From Psychrobacter sp. (GTDB taxonomy: Bacteria; Pseudomonadota; Gammaproteobacteria; Pseudomonadales; Moraxellaceae), in assembly GCF_030454045.1 (NCBI RefSeq), contig NZ_JAKDJE010000007.1:1-64000 (forward strand): a stretch of DNA of 64,000 nucleotides. The letters run 5' to 3'. A program made the position numbers and the translations under genes. Within the stretch, counting starts at the first letter, position 1. Each line of letters begins with the position of its first letter. Shown here in pieces: positions 7,872 to 16,376 of the stretch. The notes below the pieces were generated by a model. It was given only the letters and a program-made list of their open reading frames with translations. It was not told the DNA's origin and did not search any database.

Positions 7872-9476
7872 ATGTCTGAAGAGCTGCTGATTAATATTAG
7901 TCCAATGGAATCCCGGGTTGCGGTTTTAGACAATGGTATCTTGGGTGAAATTTATATTGAGCGACATCATAAGCTGGGTCTGGTCGGCAATATCTATCTG
8001 GGTACAGTTGTACGTGTCCTGCCAGGTATGCAGGCCGCTTTTGTCGATATCGGTCAATCGCGGACAGCTTTTTTACATGTGAACGACATGCAGCGTGAGC
8101 CTCGGGCTGTCTCTGAAAGTAAAAGCAAAGCCGCGACAAATGCCAAAAAAGAACATAATGATAATGGCTCTATCATAGAAACCTCCGACGATGGGTTAGC
8201 CATGACGCCACCTGTTGTCAGTGCGCGAAGTACAGAGATTGTGCCTGTCTCCAAGACACTGATTCAACATCGTTTGCATGAGAGCCAGCGTATTTTGGTA
8301 CAAGTCACTAAAGACCAATTAGGCAGTAAGGGTGCTCGCTTAACGACCAATATATCGTTGCCATCTCGCTATCTGGTTTATCTACCATCAAGCGATCATA
8401 TCGGTATATCACAGCGTATTGATGGTGAAGAAGAGCGCACGCGTCTAAAAACTGAGCTTAGTAGCTTAATGCAAACGGTCAATCTAAAAGGTGGACTCAT
8501 CGCTCGTACTGCCGCCGAGCGTGTTCCTGTAAACAAGCTAGAAGAGGATATTTATTACCTGTTGCAGCTGTGGCGTACCATCTGTGCTCGTCGCCAAGAG
8601 ATCAATCATCATCAAAGCTCGGAGCTGATTTACCAAGAGCTATCGCTACCACTACGCTCTATCCGTGATCTGGTTCATGCCGATACCGAAAAAGTGATCA
8701 TCGATAATACCCAAACCTATGAGCAAATCAGATACTTTGCCAAGGAGTTTGTGCCTTTTGTGTATGATCGAATCGTACACTATACAGCAGAGCAGTCACT
8801 GTTTGACGTACACCGTGTCGAGGATGACTTGCGTGACGCCTTAAAACGCCGTGTTGATCTAAAATCTGGTGGCTATTTGATCATCGATCAAACAGAGGCT
8901 ATGACTACTATTGATGTGAATACTGGCTCTTTTGTAGGTGGTCGCTCACTAGAAGACACTGTCTACAAAACTAACTTAGAGGCCACGCATGCCATCGCTC
9001 GTCAGCTACGCTTGCGTAATTTGGGCGGCATTATCATACTTGATTTTATTGATATGCTAGAGCAGCAGCACAAAGATGATGTGTTAGAGAGTCTGCAAGC
9101 ACAGCTGACTCAAGATTATGCCAAAACCAAAATCACACAGGTTAGTGAGCTTGGATTGGTAGAGATGACCCGTAAGCGCACGCGTGAATCCTTGGGGCAG
9201 CAGCTGTGTGAGCCTTGCTCGACCTGCCAAGGCCGCGGGTTTGTCAAAACGGCAGAGACAGTTTGCTTTGAGATATTTCGCGAGATCATGCGCTGCGCTC
9301 GTACTTACAACTCACCCAAAAAATTCACCGTTGTAGCTCATGCGGCGGTCATTGATTTACTACTGACCTCAGAGTCAGATACAGTAGCAGATTTAGAGTA
9401 TCTATTGGGTCGAGTGATTACATTTGACGTAGAAAATCTATATACCCAAGAGCAGTACGATATTGTTTTGGACTGA
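7872..9476 (+). CDS. rng: Ribonuclease G
   Basis: RNase G is a single-strand-specific endoribonuclease that matures the 5' end of 16S rRNA and degrades some mRNAs. The 534-residue protein has an S1 RNA-binding domain (about 38-145), RNase H-like and 5'-sensor regions, the two catalytic acidic residues in TTIDVN (D348) and IILDFIDM (D391), and the zinc-link cysteines C446, C449 and C452 in CEPCSTCQGRG. It lacks the long degradosome scaffold of RNase E. The S1 domain is interrupted by a polar, probably disordered insert of about 55 residues (76-132), which makes it longer than the usual ~490-residue RNase G. It follows maf by 163 bases. Confidence 0.97.
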   Translation: MSEELLINISPMESRVAVLDNGILGEIYIERHHKLGLVGNIYLGTVVRVLPGMQAAFVDIGQSRTAFLHVNDMQREPRAVSESKSKAATNAKKEHNDNGSIIETSDDGLAMTPPVVSARSTEIVPVSKTLIQHRLHESQRILVQVTKDQLGSKGARLTTNISLPSRYLVYLPSSDHIGISQRIDGEEERTRLKTELSSLMQTVNLKGGLIARTAAERVPVNKLEEDIYYLLQLWRTICARRQEINHHQSSELIYQELSLPLRSIRDLVHADTEKVIIDNTQTYEQIRYFAKEFVPFVYDRIVHYTAEQSLFDVHRVEDDLRDALKRRVDLKSGGYLIIDQTEAMTTIDVNTGSFVGGRSLEDTVYKTNLEATHAIARQLRLRNLGGIIILDFIDMLEQQHKDDVLESLQAQLTQDYAKTKITQVSELGLVEMTRKRTRESLGQQLCEPCSTCQGRGFVKTAETVCFEIFREIMRCARTYNSPKKFTVVAHAAVIDLLLTSESDTVADLEYLLGRVITFDVENLYTQEQYDIVLD

Positions 9477-9885
9477 TATTACTGAGCCTACTGCCAGAGA
9501 CTTGCTACAAGTATTTTGACCAATAAAACAGTTTTCTGAAAAATGTAGGTCTTCAATCACGCTAGAGATTGCCCTTGCAATACCTAAAATACTCTGTATA
9601 ATACACACCACTGAATTATATATGCGCGGCTGACTAAAAAAGCTGGCGCTATGACAGCTAGAGCATCGTTTCTAGCACTATTTCATTATGCCTTTGCTGA
9701 CATCCATTATAGGAGAGTTGGCGGGGCTTTAAACTATTTTACTTTTGGCACGCTATAAGTTCGGATAAAGAACTCATTCTGGTTAAGAACAGAAGGCCGC
9801 TTTAAGTGAATATTTAACCAAACTGCTTTTGATCATAGTCTTGCAAACCAAGAATGACGAAAGCACATATTAGGAGCTTGCTGGC
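9477..9885 (+). other. S10 operon promoter region and leader
   Basis: This 409-base gap carries the S10 operon promoter candidate (9575-9602, listed separately) and then a leader of about 280 bases before rpsJ. In E. coli a leader of similar position is the target of L4-mediated autogenous control. I did not identify a clear equivalent hairpin here. No ORF or RNA gene is evident. Confidence 0.6.
9575..9602 (+). promoter_or_regulatory. Promoter candidate for the S10 operon
   Basis: A TTGCAA -35 box (9575-9580) and a perfect TATAAT -10 box (9597-9602) are separated by 16 bases. Transcription would start near 9609, leaving a leader of about 280 bases before rpsJ. Confidence 0.75.
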
Positions 9886-10197
9886 ATGGCTAACCAGAGA
9901 ATCCGTATCCGTCTTAAGTCTTTTGATCATCGTCTGATTGATCAATCTGCACAAGAGATTGTTGATACTGCAAAGCGCACCGGTGCGCAAGTTTGTGGTC
10001 CTGTACCGTTGCCGACTCGCATTGAGCGCTTCAACGTTCTAACCTCACCACACGTTAACAAAGATGCTCGTGACCAGTACGAAATCCGTACTCACAAGCG
10101 TATGGTTGATATCGTTCAGCCTACTGATAAAACTGTGGATGCGCTAATGAAATTAGATTTAGCGGCGGGTGTTGACGTCCAAATTGCTTTGGGTTAA
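9886..10197 (+). CDS. rpsJ: 30S ribosomal protein S10
   Basis: S10 binds the head of the small subunit and also acts, as NusE, in transcription antitermination with NusB. The 103-residue protein matches the family end to end (RIRIRLKSFDHRLIDQS at 4-20, the TSPHVNKDARDQYEIRTHKR region, then a DVQIALG tail). An AGGAG ribosome binding site precedes the ATG. It is the first gene of the S10 operon, downstream of a long leader. Confidence 0.99.
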   Translation: MANQRIRIRLKSFDHRLIDQSAQEIVDTAKRTGAQVCGPVPLPTRIERFNVLTSPHVNKDARDQYEIRTHKRMVDIVQPTDKTVDALMKLDLAAGVDVQIALG

Positions 10198-10246
10198 TGC
10201 ACATTACACACCCAACCCATTAATATAAGATATAAAGAGGTCTAAA

Positions 10247-10885
10247 ATGGCGATCGGTTTAGTCGGTAAAAAATGCGGCATGACCCGTGTCTTCACTGAA
10301 GCAGGCGCATCTATCCCTGTAACAGTGGTTGAGGTCGATGCAAACCGCATTACTCAAGTAAAAAATACTGATGTAGATGGTTATCAAGCCATCCAAGTCA
10401 CCACAGGTACCCGTCGTGACAGCCGCGTAACTGCTGCACAAAAAGGTCACTTCGCGAAAGCTGGCGTTAAAGCTGGTCGTGGTGTTTGGGAATTTCGTGT
10501 CAACGATAGCGATCTTGAAGGTCGTGAGATTGGCGGTGAGATTCTAGCTGACTTGTTTGAACAAGGTCAGATAGTTGATGTGACAGGACAAAGCAAAGGT
10601 AAAGGCTTCCAAGGCGGCGTGAAGCGTCACAACTTTAGTATGCAAGATGCTACTCATGGTAACTCAGTGTCTCATCGTGCACATGGTTCAACTGGTCAAA
10701 ACCAGTCACCAGGTAAAGTATTCAAAGGCAAAAAGATGGCGGGTCAGATGGGTAACAAACGTGTTACTGTTCAAGGCCTAGAAGTGATTTCGGTTGACGC
10801 CGAAAAAGGGTTGCTTGTCATCAAGGGTGCTATCCCAGGTGCCACCGGTGGCGATGTTATCGTACGTCCGTCAGTCAAAGCCTAA
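10247..10885 (+). CDS. rplC: 50S ribosomal protein L3
   Basis: L3 is an early assembly protein near the peptidyl-transferase centre. The 212-residue protein has the family length, begins MAIGLVGKKCGMTRVF, and keeps the central loop with GSTGQNQSPGKVFKGKKMAG, which contains the glutamine methylated by PrmB in E. coli. It follows rpsJ by 49 bases with an AAAGAGG ribosome binding site. Confidence 0.99.
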   Translation: MAIGLVGKKCGMTRVFTEAGASIPVTVVEVDANRITQVKNTDVDGYQAIQVTTGTRRDSRVTAAQKGHFAKAGVKAGRGVWEFRVNDSDLEGREIGGEILADLFEQGQIVDVTGQSKGKGFQGGVKRHNFSMQDATHGNSVSHRAHGSTGQNQSPGKVFKGKKMAGQMGNKRVTVQGLEVISVDAEKGLLVIKGAIPGATGGDVIVRPSVKA

Positions 10886-10899
10886 GCAAGGGGATTAAC

Positions 10900-11502
10900 G
10901 TGGATTTAAAAACAGTTACAGGTGCGGCGGTTGAGCTTTCTGATACGGCTTTTGGTCGTGAATTCAATGAAGCATTAGTGCACCAAGTCGTCACCGCTTA
11001 TTTAGCTGGTGCTCGCCAAGGTACACGCGCTCAAAAAACCCGTGCCGAAGTCTCTGGCGGTGGTATCAAGCCATGGCGCCAAAAAGGTACTGGTCGCGCT
11101 CGTGCGGGCTCTATTCGTAGCCCAATCTGGCGTTCAGGTGGTCGTGCATTCGCTGCAAAACCACAAGATTGGTCACAGAAAGTAAACCGTAAAATGTATC
11201 GCGGTGCGATGCAGTGCATCCTAGCAGAATTGATTCGTCAAGAGCGTTTGATTTTGGTAGAAGAGTTGAGCGTTTCTGGGCCGAAAACTAAAGAACTGAT
11301 TGCAAAGCTAAATGAGCTTGATGCACCACGTGCATTGATCGTCACCAAAGAAGTTGACGAAAACTTATACTTAGCTGCTCGCAACATTCCGCACGTCAAT
11401 GTACTTGGTACAAATGAAGTGGATCCAGTGAGCTTGATCGCATTTGATAAAGTGATCATGTCAGTTGAAGCTGCGAAACAATTTGAGGAAGCACTAGCAT
11501 GA
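10900..11502 (+). CDS. rplD: 50S ribosomal protein L4
   Basis: L4 lines the peptide exit tunnel and in E. coli represses its own S10 operon by binding the leader. The 200-residue protein uses a GTG start after an AAGGGGA ribosome binding site. The basic tunnel loop is clear (GGGIKPWRQKGTGRARAGS), as are the globular ends. Its last four bases overlap the rplW start (ATGA), indicating coupling. Confidence 0.98.
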   Translation: MDLKTVTGAAVELSDTAFGREFNEALVHQVVTAYLAGARQGTRAQKTRAEVSGGGIKPWRQKGTGRARAGSIRSPIWRSGGRAFAAKPQDWSQKVNRKMYRGAMQCILAELIRQERLILVEELSVSGPKTKELIAKLNELDAPRALIVTKEVDENLYLAARNIPHVNVLGTNEVDPVSLIAFDKVIMSVEAAKQFEEALA

Positions 11503-11849
11503 ACAACGCAAGACTTTATCAGGTCTTAAGAGGGCCTGTATTCTCAGAAAAATCTCAAATGCTTGGCGACTCACTTGGTGTGCAGGTATTTAAAGTTGAC
11601 TCTAACGCTACTAAGCTTGAAGTCAAAAAAGCAGTTGAGTTGATGTTTGAAGGTGTTGAAGTTACTAAAGTAAACACTTTGAATGTTAAAGGTAAGACAA
11701 AGCGTTTTGGTAAAAGTATCGGCTGTCGTAACGACTATAAAAAAGCCTATGTTACCTTAAAAGCTGGTCAAGATGTACAAATGGCTGATGCTGGTGAAGA
11801 AGTCGCAAACACGACTGCCTCTACTAGTGAAACAGCGAATAACGAATAA
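11499..11849 (+). CDS. rplW: 50S ribosomal protein L23
   Basis: L23 sits at the tunnel exit and is the docking site for trigger factor and SRP. The 116-residue protein carries the family core (LRGPVFSEKSQM, VKTLNVKGKTKRFGK-like segment) but adds a low-complexity acidic and Thr/Ser-rich tail of about 20 residues after the normal end near residue 95. The start overlaps the rplD stop by four bases. Confidence 0.98.
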   Translation: MNNARLYQVLRGPVFSEKSQMLGDSLGVQVFKVDSNATKLEVKKAVELMFEGVEVTKVNTLNVKGKTKRFGKSIGCRNDYKKAYVTLKAGQDVQMADAGEEVANTTASTSETANNE

Positions 11850-11860
11850 GGATTACACTC

Positions 11861-12688
11861 ATGCCTATCGTAAGAGCAAAGCCAACATCACCAGGCCGTC
11901 GTTTTGTTGAAAAAGTGGTGCATCCACACCTTTACAAAGGTCGTCCTTATGCAGCGCTTCTAGAATCAAAAAGTAAGTCAGGTGGTCGTAACAATAATGG
12001 TCGTATCACTACTCGTCACATTGGCGGTGGTCATAAGCAACATTATCGCATTATCGATTTCAAACGTACTAAAGACAATATCCCAGCTGTGGTAGAGCGT
12101 ATTGAATACGATCCTAACCGTACTGCACATATTGCATTACTTAAGTATGCTGATGGCGAACGTCGTTACATCATCGCTGCTAAAAAACAAGCAGTTGGCG
12201 ATACAGTAATGTCAGGCGAAACATCTCCAATACGTCCAGGTAACTGCCTACCGCTAAAAAACATCCCATTGGGTACTGTGATCCATAATATCGAACTTAA
12301 AATCGGTAAAGGTGCACAGATGGCTCGTTCTGCGGGTGCTAGCGTTCAGTTATTAGGCCGTGACGGTATCTACGCTATTCTACGTCTACGTTCAGGCGAA
12401 ACTCGCCGTGTACACGTAAACTGCCGTGCTGTTATTGGCGAAGTTTCTAACACTGAAAACAACTTGAAATCACTTGGTAAAGCTGGTGCTTCACGTTGGC
12501 GTGGTGTTCGTCCTTCAGTTCGTGGTGTCGCGATGAACCCGGTTGATCACCCACATGGTGGTGGTGAAGGTCGTAACAAAGGTCGCCATCCAACTAGCCC
12601 TTGGGGTCAGAAGTCTAAAGGACTTAAAACGCGTCATAATAAGCGTACTGACAACATGATCATCCGCCGCCGCGCCAAGAAGAAATAA
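11861..12688 (+). CDS. rplB: 50S ribosomal protein L2
   Basis: L2 is a large 23S rRNA-binding protein needed for subunit association and peptidyl transfer. The 275-residue protein is full length, with the conserved carboxy-terminal MNPVDHPHGGGEG motif that holds the functionally important His near residue 229. It is spaced 11 bases from rplW and 12 from rpsS. Confidence 0.99.
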   Translation: MPIVRAKPTSPGRRFVEKVVHPHLYKGRPYAALLESKSKSGGRNNNGRITTRHIGGGHKQHYRIIDFKRTKDNIPAVVERIEYDPNRTAHIALLKYADGERRYIIAAKKQAVGDTVMSGETSPIRPGNCLPLKNIPLGTVIHNIELKIGKGAQMARSAGASVQLLGRDGIYAILRLRSGETRRVHVNCRAVIGEVSNTENNLKSLGKAGASRWRGVRPSVRGVAMNPVDHPHGGGEGRNKGRHPTSPWGQKSKGLKTRHNKRTDNMIIRRRAKKK

Positions 12689-12700
12689 AGGAAGAATTTC

Positions 12701-12976
12701 ATGCCTCGTTCATTGAAAAAAGGTCCATTCATAGACGCGCACTTATTTGCTAAAGTTGAGAATGCATTAGACACCAACTCACGCAAGCCAATTAAAACTT
12801 GGTCGCGCCGCTCGATGATCCTACCACAAATGGTTGGCTTAACTTTATCTGTCCACAACGGCCGTACTCACGTACCGGTTATCGTAAGTGAGCAGATGGT
12901 TGGTCATAAACTAGGTGAATTTGCCCCGACTCGTACGTATCGTGGTCATGGCATTGACAAAAAAGCTAAGAGATAA
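12701..12976 (+). CDS. rpsS: 30S ribosomal protein S19
   Basis: S19 binds the 30S head with S13 and contacts the A-site finger. The 91-residue protein begins PRSLKKGPFIDAHL after Met and contains the conserved GHKLGEFAPTRTYRGH segment. AAGGAAG precedes the ATG. It is followed by rplV after 10 bases. Confidence 0.99.
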   Translation: MPRSLKKGPFIDAHLFAKVENALDTNSRKPIKTWSRRSMILPQMVGLTLSVHNGRTHVPVIVSEQMVGHKLGEFAPTRTYRGHGIDKKAKR

Positions 12977-12986
12977 GGTGCTTACC

Positions 12987-13316
12987 ATGGAAGTAACTGC
13001 AAAATTACGCGGTGCCGCCATATCGGCACAAAAAGTTAGACTCGTTGCTGATGAAGTTCGTGGCAAATCTATTGAGCGTGCTTTGGATATCCTAACGTAT
13101 AGCAATAAAAAAGGCGCTATCTTTGTTAAGAAATGTCTTAACTCAGCCATCGCCAATGCCGAACATAATCACGGCCTAGATATTGACGACCTAAAAGTCG
13201 CTACTATCTATGTTGATGAAGGCATTACGCTAAAACGTATCCTACCACGTGCCAAAGGTCGCGCTGATCGTATCAGCAAGCGTACTTGTCACATCACTAT
13301 AAAGGTAGGAGAATAA
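12987..13316 (+). CDS. rplV: 50S ribosomal protein L22
   Basis: L22 extends a hairpin along the exit tunnel. The frame is open from 12915 inside rpsS, but the family amino terminus (MEVTAKLRGAAISAQKVRL) starts at ATG 12987 after a GATAAGGTG ribosome binding site, giving 109 residues. The tunnel hairpin (LKRILPRAKGRADRISKRT) is intact. Confidence 0.98.
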   Translation: MEVTAKLRGAAISAQKVRLVADEVRGKSIERALDILTYSNKKGAIFVKKCLNSAIANAEHNHGLDIDDLKVATIYVDEGITLKRILPRAKGRADRISKRTCHITIKVGE

Positions 13317-13319
13317 GTT

Positions 13320-14042
13320 ATGGGTCAAAAGGTACATCCAATTGGAATTCGTCTTGGTGTTGTAAAAAAGCATAACGCAAACTGGTATGCTGATCCTAAA
13401 CAATACTCAGAATACCTAATCAACGATATTCAAGTTCGTGAATATCTACGCAAAAAGCTAGATAACGCAATGATCAGCAACATCATGATCGAGCGTCCTA
13501 CTGGCGCTGCTAAGATTACTATCGCCACTGCGCGCCCTGGTATCGTTATCGGTAAGAAAGGCGAAGATATCGAAAGACTTCAAAAAGAATTGACCAAAAT
13601 TATGGGCGTACCTGCTCAGGTCAACATTGAAGAAATCACGTCACCTGATCTTGATGCACGTTTGGTAGCAGACGGTATCGCAAGCCAGCTTGAGCGTCGT
13701 GTTATGTTCCGCCGTGCGATGAAGCGCGCTGTACAGAACAGCATGCGTTCTGGTGCTAAAGGTATTAAAGTTGAGCTGTCTGGCCGTCTTGGCGGTGCTG
13801 AGATTGCTCGTAGCGAATGGTATCGTGAAGGCCGTGTGCCATTGCATACACTCCGTGCAGATATTGACTACTCGTCAATTCGTGCAGAGACAACTTACGG
13901 CACCATCGGTGTTAAAGTTTGGATTTTCCGCGGCGAAATCCTTGACGGTATGAACAGCGTTTATAATCCCGTTAAAGAAGAGCAGACTCGTGCGCCAAAA
14001 CGCCGTGGTCGTGGAAACCGTCGAAACTCAGACAGAGGTTAA
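13320..14042 (+). CDS. rpsC: 30S ribosomal protein S3
   Basis: S3 forms part of the mRNA entry channel. The 240-residue protein has a type II KH domain with GIVIGKKGEDIERLQ around residues 76-90 and a basic carboxy terminus ending in an Arg/Asn-rich tail. Start MGQKVHPIGIRLG is the family consensus; AGGAG precedes it. It sits three bases after rplV. Confidence 0.99.
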   Translation: MGQKVHPIGIRLGVVKKHNANWYADPKQYSEYLINDIQVREYLRKKLDNAMISNIMIERPTGAAKITIATARPGIVIGKKGEDIERLQKELTKIMGVPAQVNIEEITSPDLDARLVADGIASQLERRVMFRRAMKRAVQNSMRSGAKGIKVELSGRLGGAEIARSEWYREGRVPLHTLRADIDYSSIRAETTYGTIGVKVWIFRGEILDGMNSVYNPVKEEQTRAPKRRGRGNRRNSDRG

Positions 14043-14045
14043 ACT

Positions 14046-14459
14046 ATGTTACAGCCAAAACGTACCAAGTTTCGTAAAATGCATAAAGGTCGTAACACTG
14101 GGCTAGCTCATCGTGGAAGCACCGTTGCATTCGGACAAATTGGTCTAAAATCATTGACGCGTGGTCGTATGACAGCCCGTCAAATCGAAGCAGCACGTCG
14201 TACCATTACTCGTAAAATCAAGCGTGGTGGTAAGATTTGGATTCGTGTATTCCCAGACAAGCCAATTACCAACAAGCCATTAGAAGTACGTATGGGTAAA
14301 GGTAAAGGTCCAGTTGAGTACTGGGTATGCGAAATCAAGCCTGGTAAAGTGCTATATGAAATTGAAGGGGTATCTGAAGAGCTTGCTCGCGATGCATTAA
14401 CGCTTGCTGCAGCAAAACTGCCCTTTAAAACTACCATTGTTAAGCGGACGATAATGTAA
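14046..14459 (+). CDS. rplP: 50S ribosomal protein L16
   Basis: L16 organises the A-site tRNA path on the large subunit. The 137-residue protein begins MLQPKRTKFRKMHKGRN and keeps the core with the conserved Arg substrate of the YcfD hydroxylase in E. coli (PLEVRMGKGKG segment). The stop overlaps the rpmC start by one base. Confidence 0.99.
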   Translation: MLQPKRTKFRKMHKGRNTGLAHRGSTVAFGQIGLKSLTRGRMTARQIEAARRTITRKIKRGGKIWIRVFPDKPITNKPLEVRMGKGKGPVEYWVCEIKPGKVLYEIEGVSEELARDALTLAAAKLPFKTTIVKRTIM

Positions 14460-14656
14460 TGAAGATCAGTGAATTACGTGATAAATCATTAGAAGAACTG
14501 ACCCAGTTACTTGATGAAAAGCAACTTGATGCTTTCCGTATTCGTATGGCTAAAGCAACTGGTCAGTTGGGTAATACCCATGAAGTCAGAGCAAATCGTC
14601 GTACGATTGCTCAGCTTCAGACTTTGATTAACGAGAAACAACGAGGCGACTCATGA
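14459..14656 (+). CDS. rpmC: 50S ribosomal protein L29
   Basis: L29 sits beside L23 at the tunnel exit. The 65-residue helical protein has the family pattern (ELRDKSLEELTQLLDEKQLD, later RRTIAQLQTLINEK). It overlaps rplP by one base and rpsQ by four, so the three genes are tightly coupled. Confidence 0.97.
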   Translation: MKISELRDKSLEELTQLLDEKQLDAFRIRMAKATGQLGNTHEVRANRRTIAQLQTLINEKQRGDS

Positions 14657-14928
14657 GCGATAACAATCAAACAGCTACCAATGCTAGCGTATTGACAGGA
14701 CGAGTTGTCAGCGACAAGATGGACAAGTCCATCACAGTTTTGATTGAGCGTCTGGTTCGTCATCCTTTGTATGGCAAGCAGCTTCGTCGTTCTACTAAAA
14801 TCAAAGCACATGATGAGAACAATGTTTGTCAACAAGGCGACCTTGTCCGCATCAAAGAAACGCGTCCAATCTCAAAAACTAAGTCTTGGACTCTAGTTGA
14901 TGTGGTTGAAAAAGTAGAAAAAATCTAA
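14653..14928 (+). CDS. rpsQ: 30S ribosomal protein S17
   Basis: S17 is an OB-fold primary binder of 16S rRNA. The 91-residue protein includes LTGRVVSDKMDKSITVLIER and the carboxy-terminal ETRPISKTKSW motif. It starts within the rpmC stop (ATGA). It is the last gene before a 183-base gap that carries a promoter candidate for rplN. Confidence 0.98.
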   Translation: MSDNNQTATNASVLTGRVVSDKMDKSITVLIERLVRHPLYGKQLRRSTKIKAHDENNVCQQGDLVRIKETRPISKTKSWTLVDVVEKVEKI

Positions 14929-14933
14929 GTAAA

Positions 14934-14962
14934 TTGCATTGAAAGCCAGAAGCTGTTAAAAT
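14934..14962 (+). promoter_or_regulatory. Internal promoter candidate upstream of rplN
   Basis: TTGCAT (14934-14939) and TAAAAT (14957-14962) are 17 bases apart, close to consensus, at the S10/spc operon seam. Transcription would start about 140 bases before rplN. Confidence 0.65.
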
Positions 14963-15111
14963 AGCCGCCTTTTTAAGGATGCTGATTGCGCCGAGCGTAT
15001 ATCACTCACATTAAGAGTAAGTTGCGGTTATTTATATTAAAATGCCGCCTTGCTCATTCTGTGCTAGCGGCAGCAACTGGTTTTTATTGCTCATACGTGT
15101 GGAGTAACGCT

Positions 15112-15480
15112 ATGATTCAGGTTGAGTCAATGCTGGAAGTTGCAGACAATAGCGGTGCAAGGCGAGTTCAGTGCATTAAAGTACTGGGTGGTTCTCATCG
15201 TCGTTATGCATCAGTTGGCGACATTATTAAAGTAACGGTTAAAGAAGCCATTCCTCGTGGTCGTGTCAAAAAAGGCGACGTGATGAATGCAGTAGTTGTA
15301 CGTACCAAAAAAGGCGTTCGTCGTCCAGATGGTTCTGTGTTACGTTTTGATGACAATGCTGCGGTATTGTTGAACCAAAACAAAGCGCCAATTGCAACTC
15401 GTATTTTTGGACCGGTAACTCGTGAACTACGTGGTGATCAGTTTATGAAAATTGTATCACTAGCACCAGAAGTATTGTGA
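15112..15480 (+). CDS. rplN: 50S ribosomal protein L14
   Basis: L14 lies at the subunit interface and forms bridge B8. The frame is open from 14986, but the family start MIQVESMLEVADNSGARRV is at ATG 15112 with a GGAG ribosome binding site, giving the standard 122 residues. The upstream frame is leader sequence, not coding. This opens the spc operon. Confidence 0.98.
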   Translation: MIQVESMLEVADNSGARRVQCIKVLGGSHRRYASVGDIIKVTVKEAIPRGRVKKGDVMNAVVVRTKKGVRRPDGSVLRFDDNAAVLLNQNKAPIATRIFGPVTRELRGDQFMKIVSLAPEVL

Positions 15481-15488
15481 GGTAATCC

Positions 15489-15806
15489 ATGTCAAAATTA
15501 CGTAAAGGCGATACAGTTATCGTGATTGCTGGGAAAGACAAAGGCAAGCAAGGCACTGTACAAGCTGTAAAAAACGATCGTATTAAAGTTGAAGGCGTTA
15601 ATATTGTTACTAAACATCAGAAGCCAAATCAGGCGACTGGCGTTGAAGGTGGCATTCTTAAGCAAGAAGCTTTTATGCATATCTCAAATGTCGCAATCTT
15701 AAATGCGCAAACCCAAAAAGCAGACCGTATTACTTATCAGTTTGGCGAAGATGGCAAGAAACAACGCGTCTATCGTTCAAACGGTGAAGTAGTGGCGACT
15801 GCGTAA
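15489..15806 (+). CDS. rplX: 50S ribosomal protein L24
   Basis: L24 is one of the two assembly initiators of the 50S subunit. The 105-residue protein opens with a KOW-type motif (LRKGDTVIVIAGKDKGKQGTV) and has the VEGVNIVTKHQKP segment that follows in the family. A GAGGTAA ribosome binding site overlaps the end of rplN eight bases upstream. Confidence 0.98.
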   Translation: MSKLRKGDTVIVIAGKDKGKQGTVQAVKNDRIKVEGVNIVTKHQKPNQATGVEGGILKQEAFMHISNVAILNAQTQKADRITYQFGEDGKKQRVYRSNGEVVATA

Positions 15807-15827
15807 GACACTAAGGGTGTAATGGTA

Positions 15828-16364
15828 ATGGCAAGATTAAAATCTTTATATAACGATAAACTAAAGCAGCAAATCAAAGAAGAGCTTGGTTTAGACAATG
15901 TGATGCAAGTGCCTAAAATCACTAAAATCACACTTAACATGGGTGTAGGCGGTGCGTCTCAAGATAAGAAATTACTTGAAGGTGCTGTAGCTGATATGAC
16001 TGCGATTGCTGGTCAAAAACCTATTGTCACTAAAGCGCGTAAATCAGTTGCTGGTTTTAAGATTCGTGAAGAATGGCCAATTGGCTGTAAAGTAACGCTA
16101 CGCGGTGAGCAAATGTACGAATTTTTAGATCGTCTCGTTGCCATTGCAATTCCTCGTATTCGTGATTTCCGCGGTTTTTCACCTAAAGCCTTTGACGGAC
16201 GTGGTAACTACTCATTGGGTATCAAAGAACAGATCGTATTCCCAGAAGTAGATTTTGACAAAATTGATCGTATCCGTGGTATGGATGTGACAATCACCAC
16301 GTCAGCTCAATCTGATGAAGAAGGTCGTGCGTTGCTTAAAGCATTCGGCTTCCCATTTAAATAA
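15828..16364 (+). CDS. rplE: 50S ribosomal protein L5
   Basis: L5 binds 5S rRNA and contacts P-site tRNA. Two in-frame ATGs (15822 and 15828) follow an AAGGG ribosome binding site; I chose 15828 because MARLKSLYND matches the start of Moraxellaceae L5 and gives 178 residues. Conserved segments include KITLNMGVGGASQDKK and RDFRGFSPKAFDGRGNYS. The alternative adds only two residues. Confidence 0.98.
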   Translation: MARLKSLYNDKLKQQIKEELGLDNVMQVPKITKITLNMGVGGASQDKKLLEGAVADMTAIAGQKPIVTKARKSVAGFKIREEWPIGCKVTLRGEQMYEFLDRLVAIAIPRIRDFRGFSPKAFDGRGNYSLGIKEQIVFPEVDFDKIDRIRGMDVTITTSAQSDEEGRALLKAFGFPFK

Positions 16365-16376
16365 GGTAAAGACGTT

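Noticed and set aside
12915..12986. Upstream extension of L22
   Set aside because: Lies inside rpsS in another frame; L22 family starts at 12987.
14986..15111. 42-residue upstream extension of L14
   Set aside because: Starts at a weak codon, has no family match, and the standard L14 start with a ribosome binding site lies at 15112.
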